Position numbers and translations under genes: made by a program
In this document: positions 1 to 5,327 of the stretch, in pieces
How the letters are laid out: every line of letters starts with the position of its first letter
Position numbering within the stretch: the first letter of the stretch is position 1
Assembly: GCA_903898725.1 (NCBI GenBank)
Contig: CAIUGQ010000286.1
Location: 1 to 7,382 of the forward strand
Source: an uncultured Burkholderiales bacterium
GTDB lineage: Bacteria; Pseudomonadota; Gammaproteobacteria; Burkholderiales; Burkholderiaceae_E
Reading direction: 5' to 3'
Length of the DNA: 7,382 nt
The notes under the pieces: model-generated
The model's input: the letters and a program-made list of their open reading frames with translations, nothing else
Database searches by the model: none
Told to the model about the DNA's origin: nothing

Positions 1-587
1 AGAACGGCATCGTGTTCCTCGACGAGGTCGACAAGATCGCGTCGCGCAGCGAGGTCGGCGGCGCCGACGTCTCGCGTCAGGGCGTGCAGCGCGACCTGCT
101 GCCGCTGGTCGAGGGGACCACCGTCAACACCCGCTACGGCATGGTGAAGACCGACCACATCCTGTTCATCGCGTCGGGGGCCTTCCACCTGTCCAAGCCC
201 TCCGACCTGATCCCCGAGCTGCAGGGCCGGTTCCCGATCCGCGTCGAGCTGGACTCGCTGGCGGCGGCCGATTTCGAGCGGATCCTGACCGAGACCGATG
301 CCAGCCTCGTCAAGCAGTACGAGGCGCTGCTCGCCACCGAGGGCGTCACCGTCGAGTTCCTGCCCGAGGGCGTCAAGCGGCTGGCGGAGATCGCGTTCTC
401 CGTGAACGAGACCACCGAGAACATCGGCGCCCGGCGGCTCTACACGGTGATGGAGAAGCTGCTCGAGGAGGTGTCGTTCCACGCGACGCGCCACGCCGGT
501 CAGACCGTGCGCGTCGACGCGGCCTTCGTCGACGGCCGGCTCGCCACGCTGTCGCGCAACGAGGACCTGGCGCGCTACGTGCTGTAG
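1..587 (+). CDS. hslU: ATP-dependent protease ATPase subunit HslU (C-terminal part, cut by window edge)
   Basis: HslU is the hexameric AAA+ unfoldase that feeds proteins to the HslV peptidase in the cytoplasm. The reading frame is open from base 3 to a TAG at 585-587, giving about 194 residues of a protein normally near 443. Visible landmarks are the Walker B motif VFLDEVDK, the arginine-finger segment ELQGRFPIRVEL, and the sensor-2 segment ENIGARRLYTVMEKLLEE. Counting back from the last residue, Walker B Asp-Glu fall at E. coli positions 256-257, the finger Arg at 325 and the sensor-2 Arg at 393, so this part has no indels. The C-terminus DLARYVL is the usual short tail that docks into HslV. 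The N-terminal Walker A, pore loop and I-domain lie outside the window, and hslV is expected further upstream. The GTG at base 12 is an internal valine codon, not a start. Confidence 0.97.
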   Translation, partial: NGIVFLDEVDKIASRSEVGGADVSRQGVQRDLLPLVEGTTVNTRYGMVKTDHILFIASGAFHLSKPSDLIPELQGRFPIRVELDSLAAADFERILTETDASLVKQYEALLATEGVTVEFLPEGVKRLAEIAFSVNETTENIGARRLYTVMEKLLEEVSFHATRHAGQTVRVDAAFVDGRLATLSRNEDLARYVL

Positions 588-619
588 CGCCCCACGAGCC
601 ACGCCCCACGAGCCACGCC
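588..619. repeat. 14-bp tandem repeat directly after the hslU stop
   Basis: The unit CGCCCCACGAGCCA occurs at 588-601 and again, identically, at 602-615. It is followed by CGCC (616-619), the first four bases of a third copy. The repeat begins at the first base after the hslU TAG. It is noncoding on the plus strand and lies between convergent genes. Replication slippage is the simplest origin, and no function is evident. Confidence 0.85.
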
Positions 620-620
620 G

Positions 621-640
621 CGCGCGCCACCCGGCGCGCG
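621..640. terminator. GC-rich hairpin between convergent genes, possible bidirectional terminator
   Basis: Bases 621-628 (CGCGCGCC) pair perfectly with 633-640 (GGCGCGCG) around the loop ACCC. The hairpin lies 33 bases after the hslU stop and 28 bases after the hydrolase stop on the other strand, where a shared terminator would be expected. Neither side has a T-tract, so intrinsic termination is uncertain. In such GC-rich DNA an 8-bp GC stem can also arise by chance. Confidence 0.4.
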
Positions 641-668
641 GTCCGCGCGGGTGCTCGGCCTGCGGTCC

Positions 669-1805
669 TCAGCGCGCGGCGGGCGCCGGCTGCCCGGCGG
701 TCCGGGTCATCGCCGCCTCGAGGAAGTCGGCGATCCGAGGCCCGAGCGCCGCGATGTAGGCCGCCCGATCGAAGCCCGGCGGATCGGCGCGCAGGTCGCC
801 GTCGGGCGACGGGATCGCCATCGATGGCGTGTCGAGGAACGCGAAGTGCCAGGCGTTCGGCACCTGCTCGAGGACCGCGCCGGGGACTGCGGCGGCGACC
901 CGCCCGCCATGGAAGCGCGGCACCAGCCAGCGGTCGAGCGCGGGCAGGTGGACGGCGACCGGGACCCGGATCCGCGCGAGCGAGTCCTCGTCGAGCACCA
1001 CGCCGACCGGCGCCAGCGCGACCGCGGCCCGCACGCGCCGATCGGCGAGGTCGGGCAGGGAGGAGGCAGGGCCCGTCGTCGCCGAGGCGTCCGGCGCATT
1101 TCGCCCGGTCGAGCAGAAGATCGGATCCTCGGCCCGGCGGGTCCGGCAGTGCTCGGCGATCCGGGCCGGGTCAGGGCGCGCGCCGGCGAGCGCGAGCACC
1201 GTGTAGCCGCCGGCGGAGTGGCCGAGTGCGGCGATCCTCGGTCCGCGCGCATCGGTCGCGATGCGGGGCCCGATCGCGGGGTCGGCGAGCAGCGCGTCGA
1301 GCACGCGGCTCGCCTGTCGCGGCCGGGTCTCGAAGTACCGTCCGGACGGGCCGGCGATCAGCGACGCGTCCTGCCAGTTGTCGCGCGGATGGCGCAGCGC
1401 CGCGACCATCCAGCCGCGGCGGGCGAGGGCCTCGGCGAGACGGGCGTGGCCGAGCTCGCTGCCGCCGGTGCCATGACTGAGCAGCACGAGGCCGGCGTTG
1501 CGGGCCTCGGGTGGCGCACCGATCGCGGCCCGGACCTCGAACGGCCCCATGGGGGTGGTGCGCGCGGTCGCGCTCGTCGGATACCAGAGCGCGACGGTCG
1601 TCGGGCTGGGCTCGTCGGCGGCTGACGGTACGGTGAACGAGCGCCAGCCGACCTCGGCCGCGACGGAGGGCGCCGGCATCGCCGCGCCGAATGCGAAGCA
1701 GAGCGCCGCGACGGCGGCGACACCCGATCGCAGCGCGGCGAGGTGCAGCGGGTGGCGCGGCGAGGGCGCAGAAGGGCGGGCGAGGGCGGGCAGGGAGCGT
1801 GGCAT
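669..1805 (-). CDS. Exported alpha/beta hydrolase, predicted dienelactone hydrolase family
   Basis: A 378-residue protein. Residues 1-50 look like a Sec signal peptide: Arg/His in the first 26 residues, a hydrophobic core near 29-42, and likely cleavage after SVAA at about 50. The mature part has alpha/beta-hydrolase marks: an oxyanion loop HGTGG (111-115), the nucleophile elbow GHSAGG with Ser197, a likely acid Asp291 in LPALDRWLVP, and His320 in NAWHFAFL. This pattern fits the predicted dienelactone hydrolases related to PAF-acetylhydrolase, so an ester- or lactone-cleaving enzyme in the periplasm is likely; the substrate is unknown. Cys220 and Cys231 are the only cysteines after the signal and could form a disulfide. 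Cys36 has Leu at -1 and is not a lipobox. The ATG at 1805 has no clear Shine-Dalgarno sequence, so the start is uncertain, but it supplies the signal peptide. The gene is convergent with hslU and 119 bp downstream of cobC on the same strand. Confidence 0.85.
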   Translation of the reverse strand: MPRSLPALARPSAPSPRHPLHLAALRSGVAAVAALCFAFGAAMPAPSVAAEVGWRSFTVPSAADEPSPTTVALWYPTSATARTTPMGPFEVRAAIGAPPEARNAGLVLLSHGTGGSELGHARLAEALARRGWMVAALRHPRDNWQDASLIAGPSGRYFETRPRQASRVLDALLADPAIGPRIATDARGPRIAALGHSAGGYTVLALAGARPDPARIAEHCRTRRAEDPIFCSTGRNAPDASATTGPASSLPDLADRRVRAAVALAPVGVVLDEDSLARIRVPVAVHLPALDRWLVPRFHGGRVAAAVPGAVLEQVPNAWHFAFLDTPSMAIPSPDGDLRADPPGFDRAAYIAALGPRIADFLEAAMTRTAGQPAPAAR

Positions 1806-1924
1806 GGGGCGTTGGGGGGCGGCGGGAGATGGATCCAGCCTACACGGCCGATCTCATGACGCTGTCTGCGTGCGACGAAGCGACCGATCCGGGCCGCCGC
1901 ACACCACCGGCGGCGACGGACCGC
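1806..1924. other. Intergenic gap between cobC and the hydrolase gene
   Basis: This 119-bp stretch separates two minus-strand genes. It holds the hairpin listed at 1893-1914 close to the cobC stop. The remaining roughly 85 bp would have to carry the hydrolase promoter if that gene is transcribed separately. I see no convincing -35/-10 pair and no Shine-Dalgarno sequence before the ATG at 1805; the bases just upstream are mostly C on the minus strand. Confidence 0.6.
1893..1914 (-). terminator. Hairpin 10 bases after the cobC stop, possible terminator
   Basis: Bases 1893-1899 (GCCGCCG) and 1908-1914 (CGGCGGC) form a perfect 7-bp stem with an 8-base loop. The hairpin follows the cobC stop (1925-1927) on the minus strand, a fitting place to end the cobS-cobC transcript. 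No T-run follows, so it is a weak candidate. Confidence 0.35.
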
Positions 1925-2503
1925 TCAGCGTTCGCCCAGCGTCCAGCCGCCGGTGCCACGGGTCATCACCACGACCTCGCCGTAGTCGACCTTCGTCGAG
2001 CCGAAGTTCGACAGCGCCAGGCCGCGCAGGCTGCGCGTCAGCACCTGGATCACGCCCGCATGGGTGACGAGGATCGCGTCGGGGTGGGCCGGCAGTGCCG
2101 CGACGAACGCGTTGCCGCGTTCGGCGAGCGAGGCGAGCGACTCGCCGCCCGGCGGCACGTAGCGCACGATGTCGTCGCGCCAGGCGTCGATCTGCTCGCG
2201 CGGCACCTCGGACCAGCCGCGGCCCTCCCAGCGGCCGAAGTCCATCTCCCGCAGCCGCGCGTCGACGACCGGTTCGGCGAAGCCCGCGGCCTGCAGGCCC
2301 TGCGCCAGCCGCAGGCAGCGCGACAGCGGGCTGCTGTAGACCGGCGCATGGCGCGGCAGGCGCAGCGGCAGCAGGCCGAGCAGCTCCTCGAGGTGCGCAT
2401 CGACGATCGGCACGTCGCTCGCGCCGTAGCAATGGCCGACCGGAACGTCGGGCCGCGGGTGCCTGACCAGCCAGAGCCGGGTGACGCCTGCCTGCGCGCT
2501 CAA
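1925..2503 (-). CDS. cobC: Alpha-ribazole phosphatase (histidine phosphatase family)
   Basis: A 192-residue cytoplasmic phosphatase. In cobalamin synthesis CobC removes the 5'-phosphate of alpha-ribazole phosphate (or of adenosylcobalamin phosphate). The phosphoglycerate-mutase-like fold shows in LVRHPRP (Arg14, His15; His15 is the phospho-acceptor), SSPLSRC with Arg62, the acid region LREMDFGRWEG with Glu86, and VTHAGVIQ with His148. The segment VGHCYGASDVPI just after the RHP motif is typical of CobC-type members rather than general phosphatases. The start is a TTG at 2503-2501, overlapping the cobS stop as TTGA. It is preceded at 4 bases by GAGGAGG, and no ATG or GTG lies between it and the RHP motif, so this start is well supported. 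The overlap implies translational coupling to cobS. A general histidine phosphatase remains possible, but the neighbour argues for CobC. Confidence 0.9.
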   Translation of the reverse strand: MSAQAGVTRLWLVRHPRPDVPVGHCYGASDVPIVDAHLEELLGLLPLRLPRHAPVYSSPLSRCLRLAQGLQAAGFAEPVVDARLREMDFGRWEGRGWSEVPREQIDAWRDDIVRYVPPGGESLASLAERGNAFVAALPAHPDAILVTHAGVIQVLTRSLRGLALSNFGSTKVDYGEVVVMTRGTGGWTLGER

Positions 2504-3336
2504 GGTTCCTCCTCGGTGTCGTCGGGGTCGAAGGCGGGCTCGGGCATCGGGCTCAGGTCGAGCACGGCCAGCATGCCGATCAGGAAGGCCAGCTCGGCGA
2601 CCTGCTGGACCGCGCCCAGGCAGTCACCGGTGTAGCCGCCGAGCCGGCGGACCATCATCCGGCGCAGCACCGCCGTGGCGAGCAGCGCCAGCGAGGCGGC
2701 GACGACGGCCGGCGTCCAGTCGCCGATCCACAGGCTGAGCACCACCACCGGCGCGATCGCGAAGGCGAGCGCCAGCAGCGCGTCGAGCCGCCTCACGTGC
2801 TCGGCCACCGGCTTGGCCTTGGCCTCGCCGAGCTCGCGGGCGTAGCGCAGGCTCGCCATCACCAGCACCGAGCAGCCGCGCGAGAGCGCCGCGGCGCACA
2901 GCAGCGTGACCACGATCCAGTCGGTGTCGACATGCGCCAGCGTCTCGAAGCGCAGCAGCAGCAGCGTGCCCACGCCGATCGCGCCATACGCGCCGACCCG
3001 TGAGTCGCGCATGATCTCGAGCGTGCGCGCCCGGTCGGTGCCGCCCCCGAAGCCGTCGCAGAAGTCGGCCCAGCCGTCCTCGTGGAACGCGCCGGTCAGC
3101 AGCAGCCCGGCGGCCAGGGCCAGCAGCACCGCCACCGGATGGGGCAGCACGATGCTCGCCGCGACGTAGACCAGCGACTGCCCGAGCGCCACCAGCAGCC
3201 CCACGACCGGGAAGTAGCGGGTGGCCGGGCCCAGCCATGCGTCGTTCCACCCCATCCACGCGGCGAGGCGGCCGGTGACGGGGATGCGGCTGTAGAACTG
3301 GATGGCGACGAGGAGGAGACGCAGTTGGCGGGTCAT
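2500..3336 (-). CDS. cobS: Adenosylcobinamide-GDP ribazoletransferase (cobalamin synthase)
   Basis: A 278-residue integral membrane enzyme that joins adenosylcobinamide-GDP to alpha-ribazole (or its phosphate), the step assembling the nucleotide loop of adenosylcobalamin. Diagnostic motifs are GAFHEDGWADFCDGFGGG (82-99), containing the family DGxADxxDG signature with metal/phosphate-binding acids, EIMRDSRVGAYG (107-118), and RLGGYTGDCLGAVQQVAE (231-248). Hydrophobic segments near 42-64, 66-82, 139-160, 186-203, 208-224 and 248-261 fit the multi-pass topology. The N-terminus RQLRLLLVAIQFYSRIPV aligns with the conserved start of CobS, so I place the start at the ATG at 3336, although the upstream SD is weak. 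The frame stays open further upstream, but that part lacks family sequence. The C-terminus is an acidic tail (DPDDTEEEP) whose Glu codons form the cobC ribosome binding site. The two plus-strand genes next door mean it probably has its own promoter. Confidence 0.95.
   Translation of the reverse strand: MTRQLRLLLVAIQFYSRIPVTGRLAAWMGWNDAWLGPATRYFPVVGLLVALGQSLVYVAASIVLPHPVAVLLALAAGLLLTGAFHEDGWADFCDGFGGGTDRARTLEIMRDSRVGAYGAIGVGTLLLLRFETLAHVDTDWIVVTLLCAAALSRGCSVLVMASLRYARELGEAKAKPVAEHVRRLDALLALAFAIAPVVVLSLWIGDWTPAVVAASLALLATAVLRRMMVRRLGGYTGDCLGAVQQVAELAFLIGMLAVLDLSPMPEPAFDPDDTEEEP
2508..2514 (-). promoter_or_regulatory. Strong Shine-Dalgarno of cobC inside the cobS tail
   Basis: On the minus strand this reads GAGGAGG, a near-perfect match to the anti-SD sequence, 4 bases before the TTG start of cobC. 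The same bases encode part of the Glu-Glu-Glu run at the end of CobS. It decides the cobC start, which would otherwise look poor because of the TTG codon. Confidence 0.85.
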
Positions 3337-3360
3337 CGATTGCCCGGCGCACGGCGCGGG

Positions 3361-3471
3361 CGACCGATGGTACCGCGAGCGCGGCCCGCGGCCGTGCGAA
3401 ACGGAACAACACCGGCAATGGCAGCGGCAAGCACCACCGTGCCGTCGCAGGGCCGCTGCTACCATCGGCCG
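3361..3471. repeat. Spaced inverted repeat in the divergent control region
   Basis: CGACCGATGGTA (3361-3372) and TACCATCGGCCG (3460-3471) are inverted copies over 12 bases with a single mismatch. The central 9 bases (CCGATGGTA / TACCATCGG) are perfect, and the arms are 87 bases apart. Such spacing could suit a DNA-looping regulator with two sites between divergent promoters, or the pairing could be chance. The right arm lies mostly in the loop of the hairpin at 3438-3479. Confidence 0.5.
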
Positions 3472-3479
3472 ACGGCACG
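3438..3479 (+). promoter_or_regulatory. 10-bp perfect inverted repeat in the presumed aldolase leader
   Basis: CGTGCCGTCG (3438-3447) is the exact reverse complement of CGACGGCACG (3470-3479), separated by 22 bases. It ends 53 bases before the aldolase ATG. If transcribed it would form a stable stem-loop in the 5' leader; as DNA it could be an operator. The mechanism is unknown. The loop carries one arm of the longer-range repeat (3361/3460), so two structures could interact. Confidence 0.55.
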
Positions 3480-3520
3480 TCCGTCGCCGCGCGGCGTCCC
3501 GCGACCGCGCCGGCCCCCAC

Positions 3521-3527
3521 AGGGAGA
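3521..3527 (+). promoter_or_regulatory. Shine-Dalgarno of the aldolase gene
   Basis: AGGGAGA lies 5 bases before the ATG at 3533. It selects this start over the much longer open frame that begins at 3302, which would run through the intergenic region and lacks family sequence. Confidence 0.8.
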
Positions 3528-3532
3528 CACCC

Positions 3533-4306
3533 ATGAGAGACAACCCCGTCCGCCCGGCGGTGCTGGCCGGCGAGCCCGTCGCCGGCGCGATGGTCTTCGA
3601 GTTCTTCACGCCCGGCATCGCCACGCTGCTCGCGCAGGCCGGCTGCCGCTATGCGATCTACGACATGGAGCACACCGGGCTGTCGTTCGAGACGCTCAAG
3701 TGGCTGTATGCGACCCATCGCGGCCTGGCCATCGAGCCGATGGTCCGAGTGCCGCGCGGCGAGTACACCTACATCGCGCGCGCCCTGGACGTCGGCGCCA
3801 CCGGCGTCATGGTGCCGATGGTGGAGTCCGCCGAGCAGGCGCGGCGCATCGTCGAGTCCGCCTGGTACCCGCCCCACGGCCGGCGCGGCGCGGCCTTCGG
3901 CTTCGCGCACGACGACTTCGACACCAGCCCGCCGGCCGAGAAGATGCCGCGGCTGCGCGCCCGCACGCTGCTGATCGCGCAGATCGAGACCGAGCGCGGC
4001 CTGGCCGAGGTCGATGCGATCGCCGCCGTCGACGGCATCGACGTGCTGTGGGTCGGGCACTTCGACCTGACCAACTTCATGGGCATCCCCGGTGCGTTCG
4101 ACGACGCGCGCTTCGAGGCCGCGATGAAGCGGGTGGCGGCCGCCGCGCATGCGCACGGCAAGGCGCTGGGATTCATGGCCACCGATGCCCGCTGGATCGA
4201 GCGCGTGCAGGCCTGGGGCTACACGATGATCGCGGTCGGCACCGACTTCGGCCTGATGGTGGCCGGGGCGCGGCAGCTGACCGGCCTGGTCGGGGCGCGG
4301 CCGTGA
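3533..4306 (+). CDS. HpcH/HpaI-family class II aldolase
   Basis: A 257-residue cytoplasmic enzyme of the metal-dependent pyruvate-aldolase family (HpcH/HpaI, GarL, RhmA), which reversibly cleaves 4-hydroxy-2-oxo acids to pyruvate and an aldehyde. Residues match the E. coli HpaI active site with a shift of 2-3: His47 in YDMEHTGL (HpaI His45), Arg72 in VRVPRG (Arg70), metal ligands Glu152 in AQIETERG (Glu149) and Asp178 in VGHFDLTNFMG (Asp175). The stretch GATGVMVPMVESAEQA (88-103), then YPPHGRRGAAFG, is also typical. The usual GPxDL loop reads GHFDL here, marking a subgroup away from the classical enzymes, so the aldehyde partner cannot be named. Length is normal. The start at 3533 has a good SD. 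The stop overlaps the next gene's GTG by four bases (GTGA, 4303-4306), so the two are probably coupled and act in one pathway. Confidence 0.92.
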   Translation: MRDNPVRPAVLAGEPVAGAMVFEFFTPGIATLLAQAGCRYAIYDMEHTGLSFETLKWLYATHRGLAIEPMVRVPRGEYTYIARALDVGATGVMVPMVESAEQARRIVESAWYPPHGRRGAAFGFAHDDFDTSPPAEKMPRLRARTLLIAQIETERGLAEVDAIAAVDGIDVLWVGHFDLTNFMGIPGAFDDARFEAAMKRVAAAAHAHGKALGFMATDARWIERVQAWGYTMIAVGTDFGLMVAGARQLTGLVGARP

Positions 4307-5310
4307 GCGCGCGTCCGAAGCTCAAGGTCGGGCTGACCCGTGACCTGCTGACGCCCTCGGGCACCCCCTCGTTCGGCACCGGCCCGCTCGAGATCCTCGA
4401 GCGCGAGCCGTCGATCGACTGGGAGTTCATCCCCGAGGCGGCCACCGAGATCACGCCCGACATCGCCGCCCGCTACGACCTGCTCTACGTGAACTCGCTG
4501 CCGGTCACCCGCGCGTCGGTGGCGCGCGCCGACCGGCGCGTGCGGCTGATCGCCCGGCACGGGGTGGGCTACGACTCGGTCGACGTGCCGGCGATGACCG
4601 AAGCCGGCGTCGTCGTGACCAACACCCCGGTGGCGATCCGCCGGCCGGTGTCGGTCGCCGTGCTCACGATGCTGTTCGCCTTCGCCGGGCGGCTCTTCGC
4701 CAAGGACCGGCTCACGCGGGCCGGACGGTGGAACGAGCGCACCGGCCACATGGGGCTGGGGCTCACCACCCGCACGCTCGGCGTGATCGGCGTGGGCGGC
4801 ATCGGCGCCGAGCTGCTCGCGCTCGCCCGGCCCTTCGGCTGGCGGATGCTCGCGGCCGACCCCTACGTGCCGGCGGCGACCATCGCCGGGTTCGGCGCGA
4901 CGCGCCTGCCGCTCGACGAGATGCTGCCGCAGTGCGACTTCGTCGTGTCGGTGTGCATCCTGAACGACGAGACGCGGCACTTGATGAACGCGGCGCGCTT
5001 CGCGCTGATGAAGCGCGAGGCCTTCTTTGTGAACCTCGCACGCGGGCCGGTGGTCGACGAGCGCGCGCTGATCGACGCGCTGCGTGCGGGCACGATCGCC
5101 GGCGCCGGTCTGGACGTGTTCGAGCAGGAGCCGGTCGATCCGGCGAATCCGCTGCTCGCGATGGACAACGTGATCGTGACGCCGCACGCGCTGTGCTGGA
5201 CCGACGAGTGCTTCGATGCGATCGCGCGCGAGGGGCTGGGCTGCGTGGCCGCGTTCGCGCGCGGCGAGCCGCCGAAGTCGATGGTGAACCCGGGCGCCTG
5301 GACGGGCTGA
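4303..5310 (+). CDS. D-isomer-specific 2-hydroxyacid dehydrogenase (NAD-dependent)
   Basis: A 335-residue cytoplasmic oxidoreductase interconverting a 2-oxo acid and a D-2-hydroxy acid. Domain order is N-terminal catalytic part (about 1-110), Rossmann domain (about 115-295), and return to the catalytic domain. Marks are the substrate loop RHGVGYDSVD (85-94), dinucleotide fold GVGGIG (163-168), Asp186 in AADPYV (suggesting NAD over NADP), Arg247 in NLARGPVVDE, Glu276 in DVFEQEP, and His295 in VTPHALCW. Arg, Glu and His are the family's catalytic triad, all present. The usual TPHIGG-type stretch is TPHALCWTDEC here, and the interdomain helix starts RRPVSVAVLTMLF, so it lies outside the best-known SerA, LdhA and PdxB types; hydroxypyruvate/glyoxylate reductase is possible but unproven. 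The GTG start at 4303 overlaps the aldolase stop by 4 bases and has only a weak SD (GGGGCG), so translation likely depends on coupling. Its TGA forms part of a hairpin with the converging gene. Confidence 0.92.
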   Translation: MSARPKLKVGLTRDLLTPSGTPSFGTGPLEILEREPSIDWEFIPEAATEITPDIAARYDLLYVNSLPVTRASVARADRRVRLIARHGVGYDSVDVPAMTEAGVVVTNTPVAIRRPVSVAVLTMLFAFAGRLFAKDRLTRAGRWNERTGHMGLGLTTRTLGVIGVGGIGAELLALARPFGWRMLAADPYVPAATIAGFGATRLPLDEMLPQCDFVVSVCILNDETRHLMNAARFALMKREAFFVNLARGPVVDERALIDALRAGTIAGAGLDVFEQEPVDPANPLLAMDNVIVTPHALCWTDECFDAIAREGLGCVAAFARGEPPKSMVNPGAWTG

Positions 5311-5327
5311 GGCCCGCCCGCCTCAGC
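5306..5327. terminator. Inverted repeat containing both converging stop codons
   Basis: GCTGAGG (5306-5312) and CCTCAGC (5321-5327) form a perfect 7-bp stem around the 8-base loop CCCGCCCG. The left arm contains the dehydrogenase TGA (5308-5310) and the right arm contains the complement of the PLP-enzyme TGA (5323-5325). Being symmetrical, it could act as a terminator for both transcripts. No T-tract follows on either strand, so strength is uncertain. Confidence 0.5.

Larger units (their letters stand above)
3337..3532. other. Divergent intergenic region, cobS / aldolase operon
   Basis: This 196-bp region must hold the promoters of two outward-facing transcription units: cobS-cobC to the left and aldolase-dehydrogenase to the right. 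I found no consensus sigma-70 hexamer pair on either strand. It is less uniformly GC-rich around 3398-3440 (for example GAAACGGAACAACACC), where promoter or regulator contacts would fit best. It holds two inverted repeats (listed separately) and the aldolase SD. No cobalamin-riboswitch B12-box was recognised upstream of cobS. Confidence 0.6.

Noticed and set aside
651..1625. 324-codon plus-strand open frame opposite the hydrolase
   Set aside because: The minus-strand frame carries a full catalytic triad and signal peptide; this one is low-complexity Arg/Gly with no recognisable motif.
1698..1709. Lipoprotein signal (Cys36) in the hydrolase
   Set aside because: The residue before Cys36 is Leu (AALC), which does not fit the lipobox. 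A signal-peptidase I site after SVAA is more plausible.
3337..3532. Cobalamin riboswitch upstream of cobS
   Set aside because: No B12-box-like conserved core was recognised, and the region is short for the full element. A covariance-model search would settle it.
3337..3624. N-terminal extension of cobS in the same frame
   Set aside because: The added residues are Arg/Pro-rich without membrane or family sequence and would run over the aldolase start. CobS homology begins at the ATG at 3336.
2624..4156. 510-codon minus-strand open frame
   Set aside because: It overlaps cobS in another frame and is antisense to the aldolase; composition is Arg/Gly/Ala-rich with no domain. It is a high-GC shadow frame.
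3082..4302. Long plus-strand open frame continuous with the dehydrogenase (742 codons in all)
   Set aside because: The part before 4303 runs antisense to cobS and out of frame over the aldolase, is Arg/Pro/Ala-rich, and has no family motifs. The real gene starts at the GTG overlapping the aldolase stop.
4219..5187. 322-codon minus-strand open frame opposite the dehydrogenase
   Set aside because: Charged, His/Arg-rich, motif-free sequence antisense to a complete dehydrogenase.
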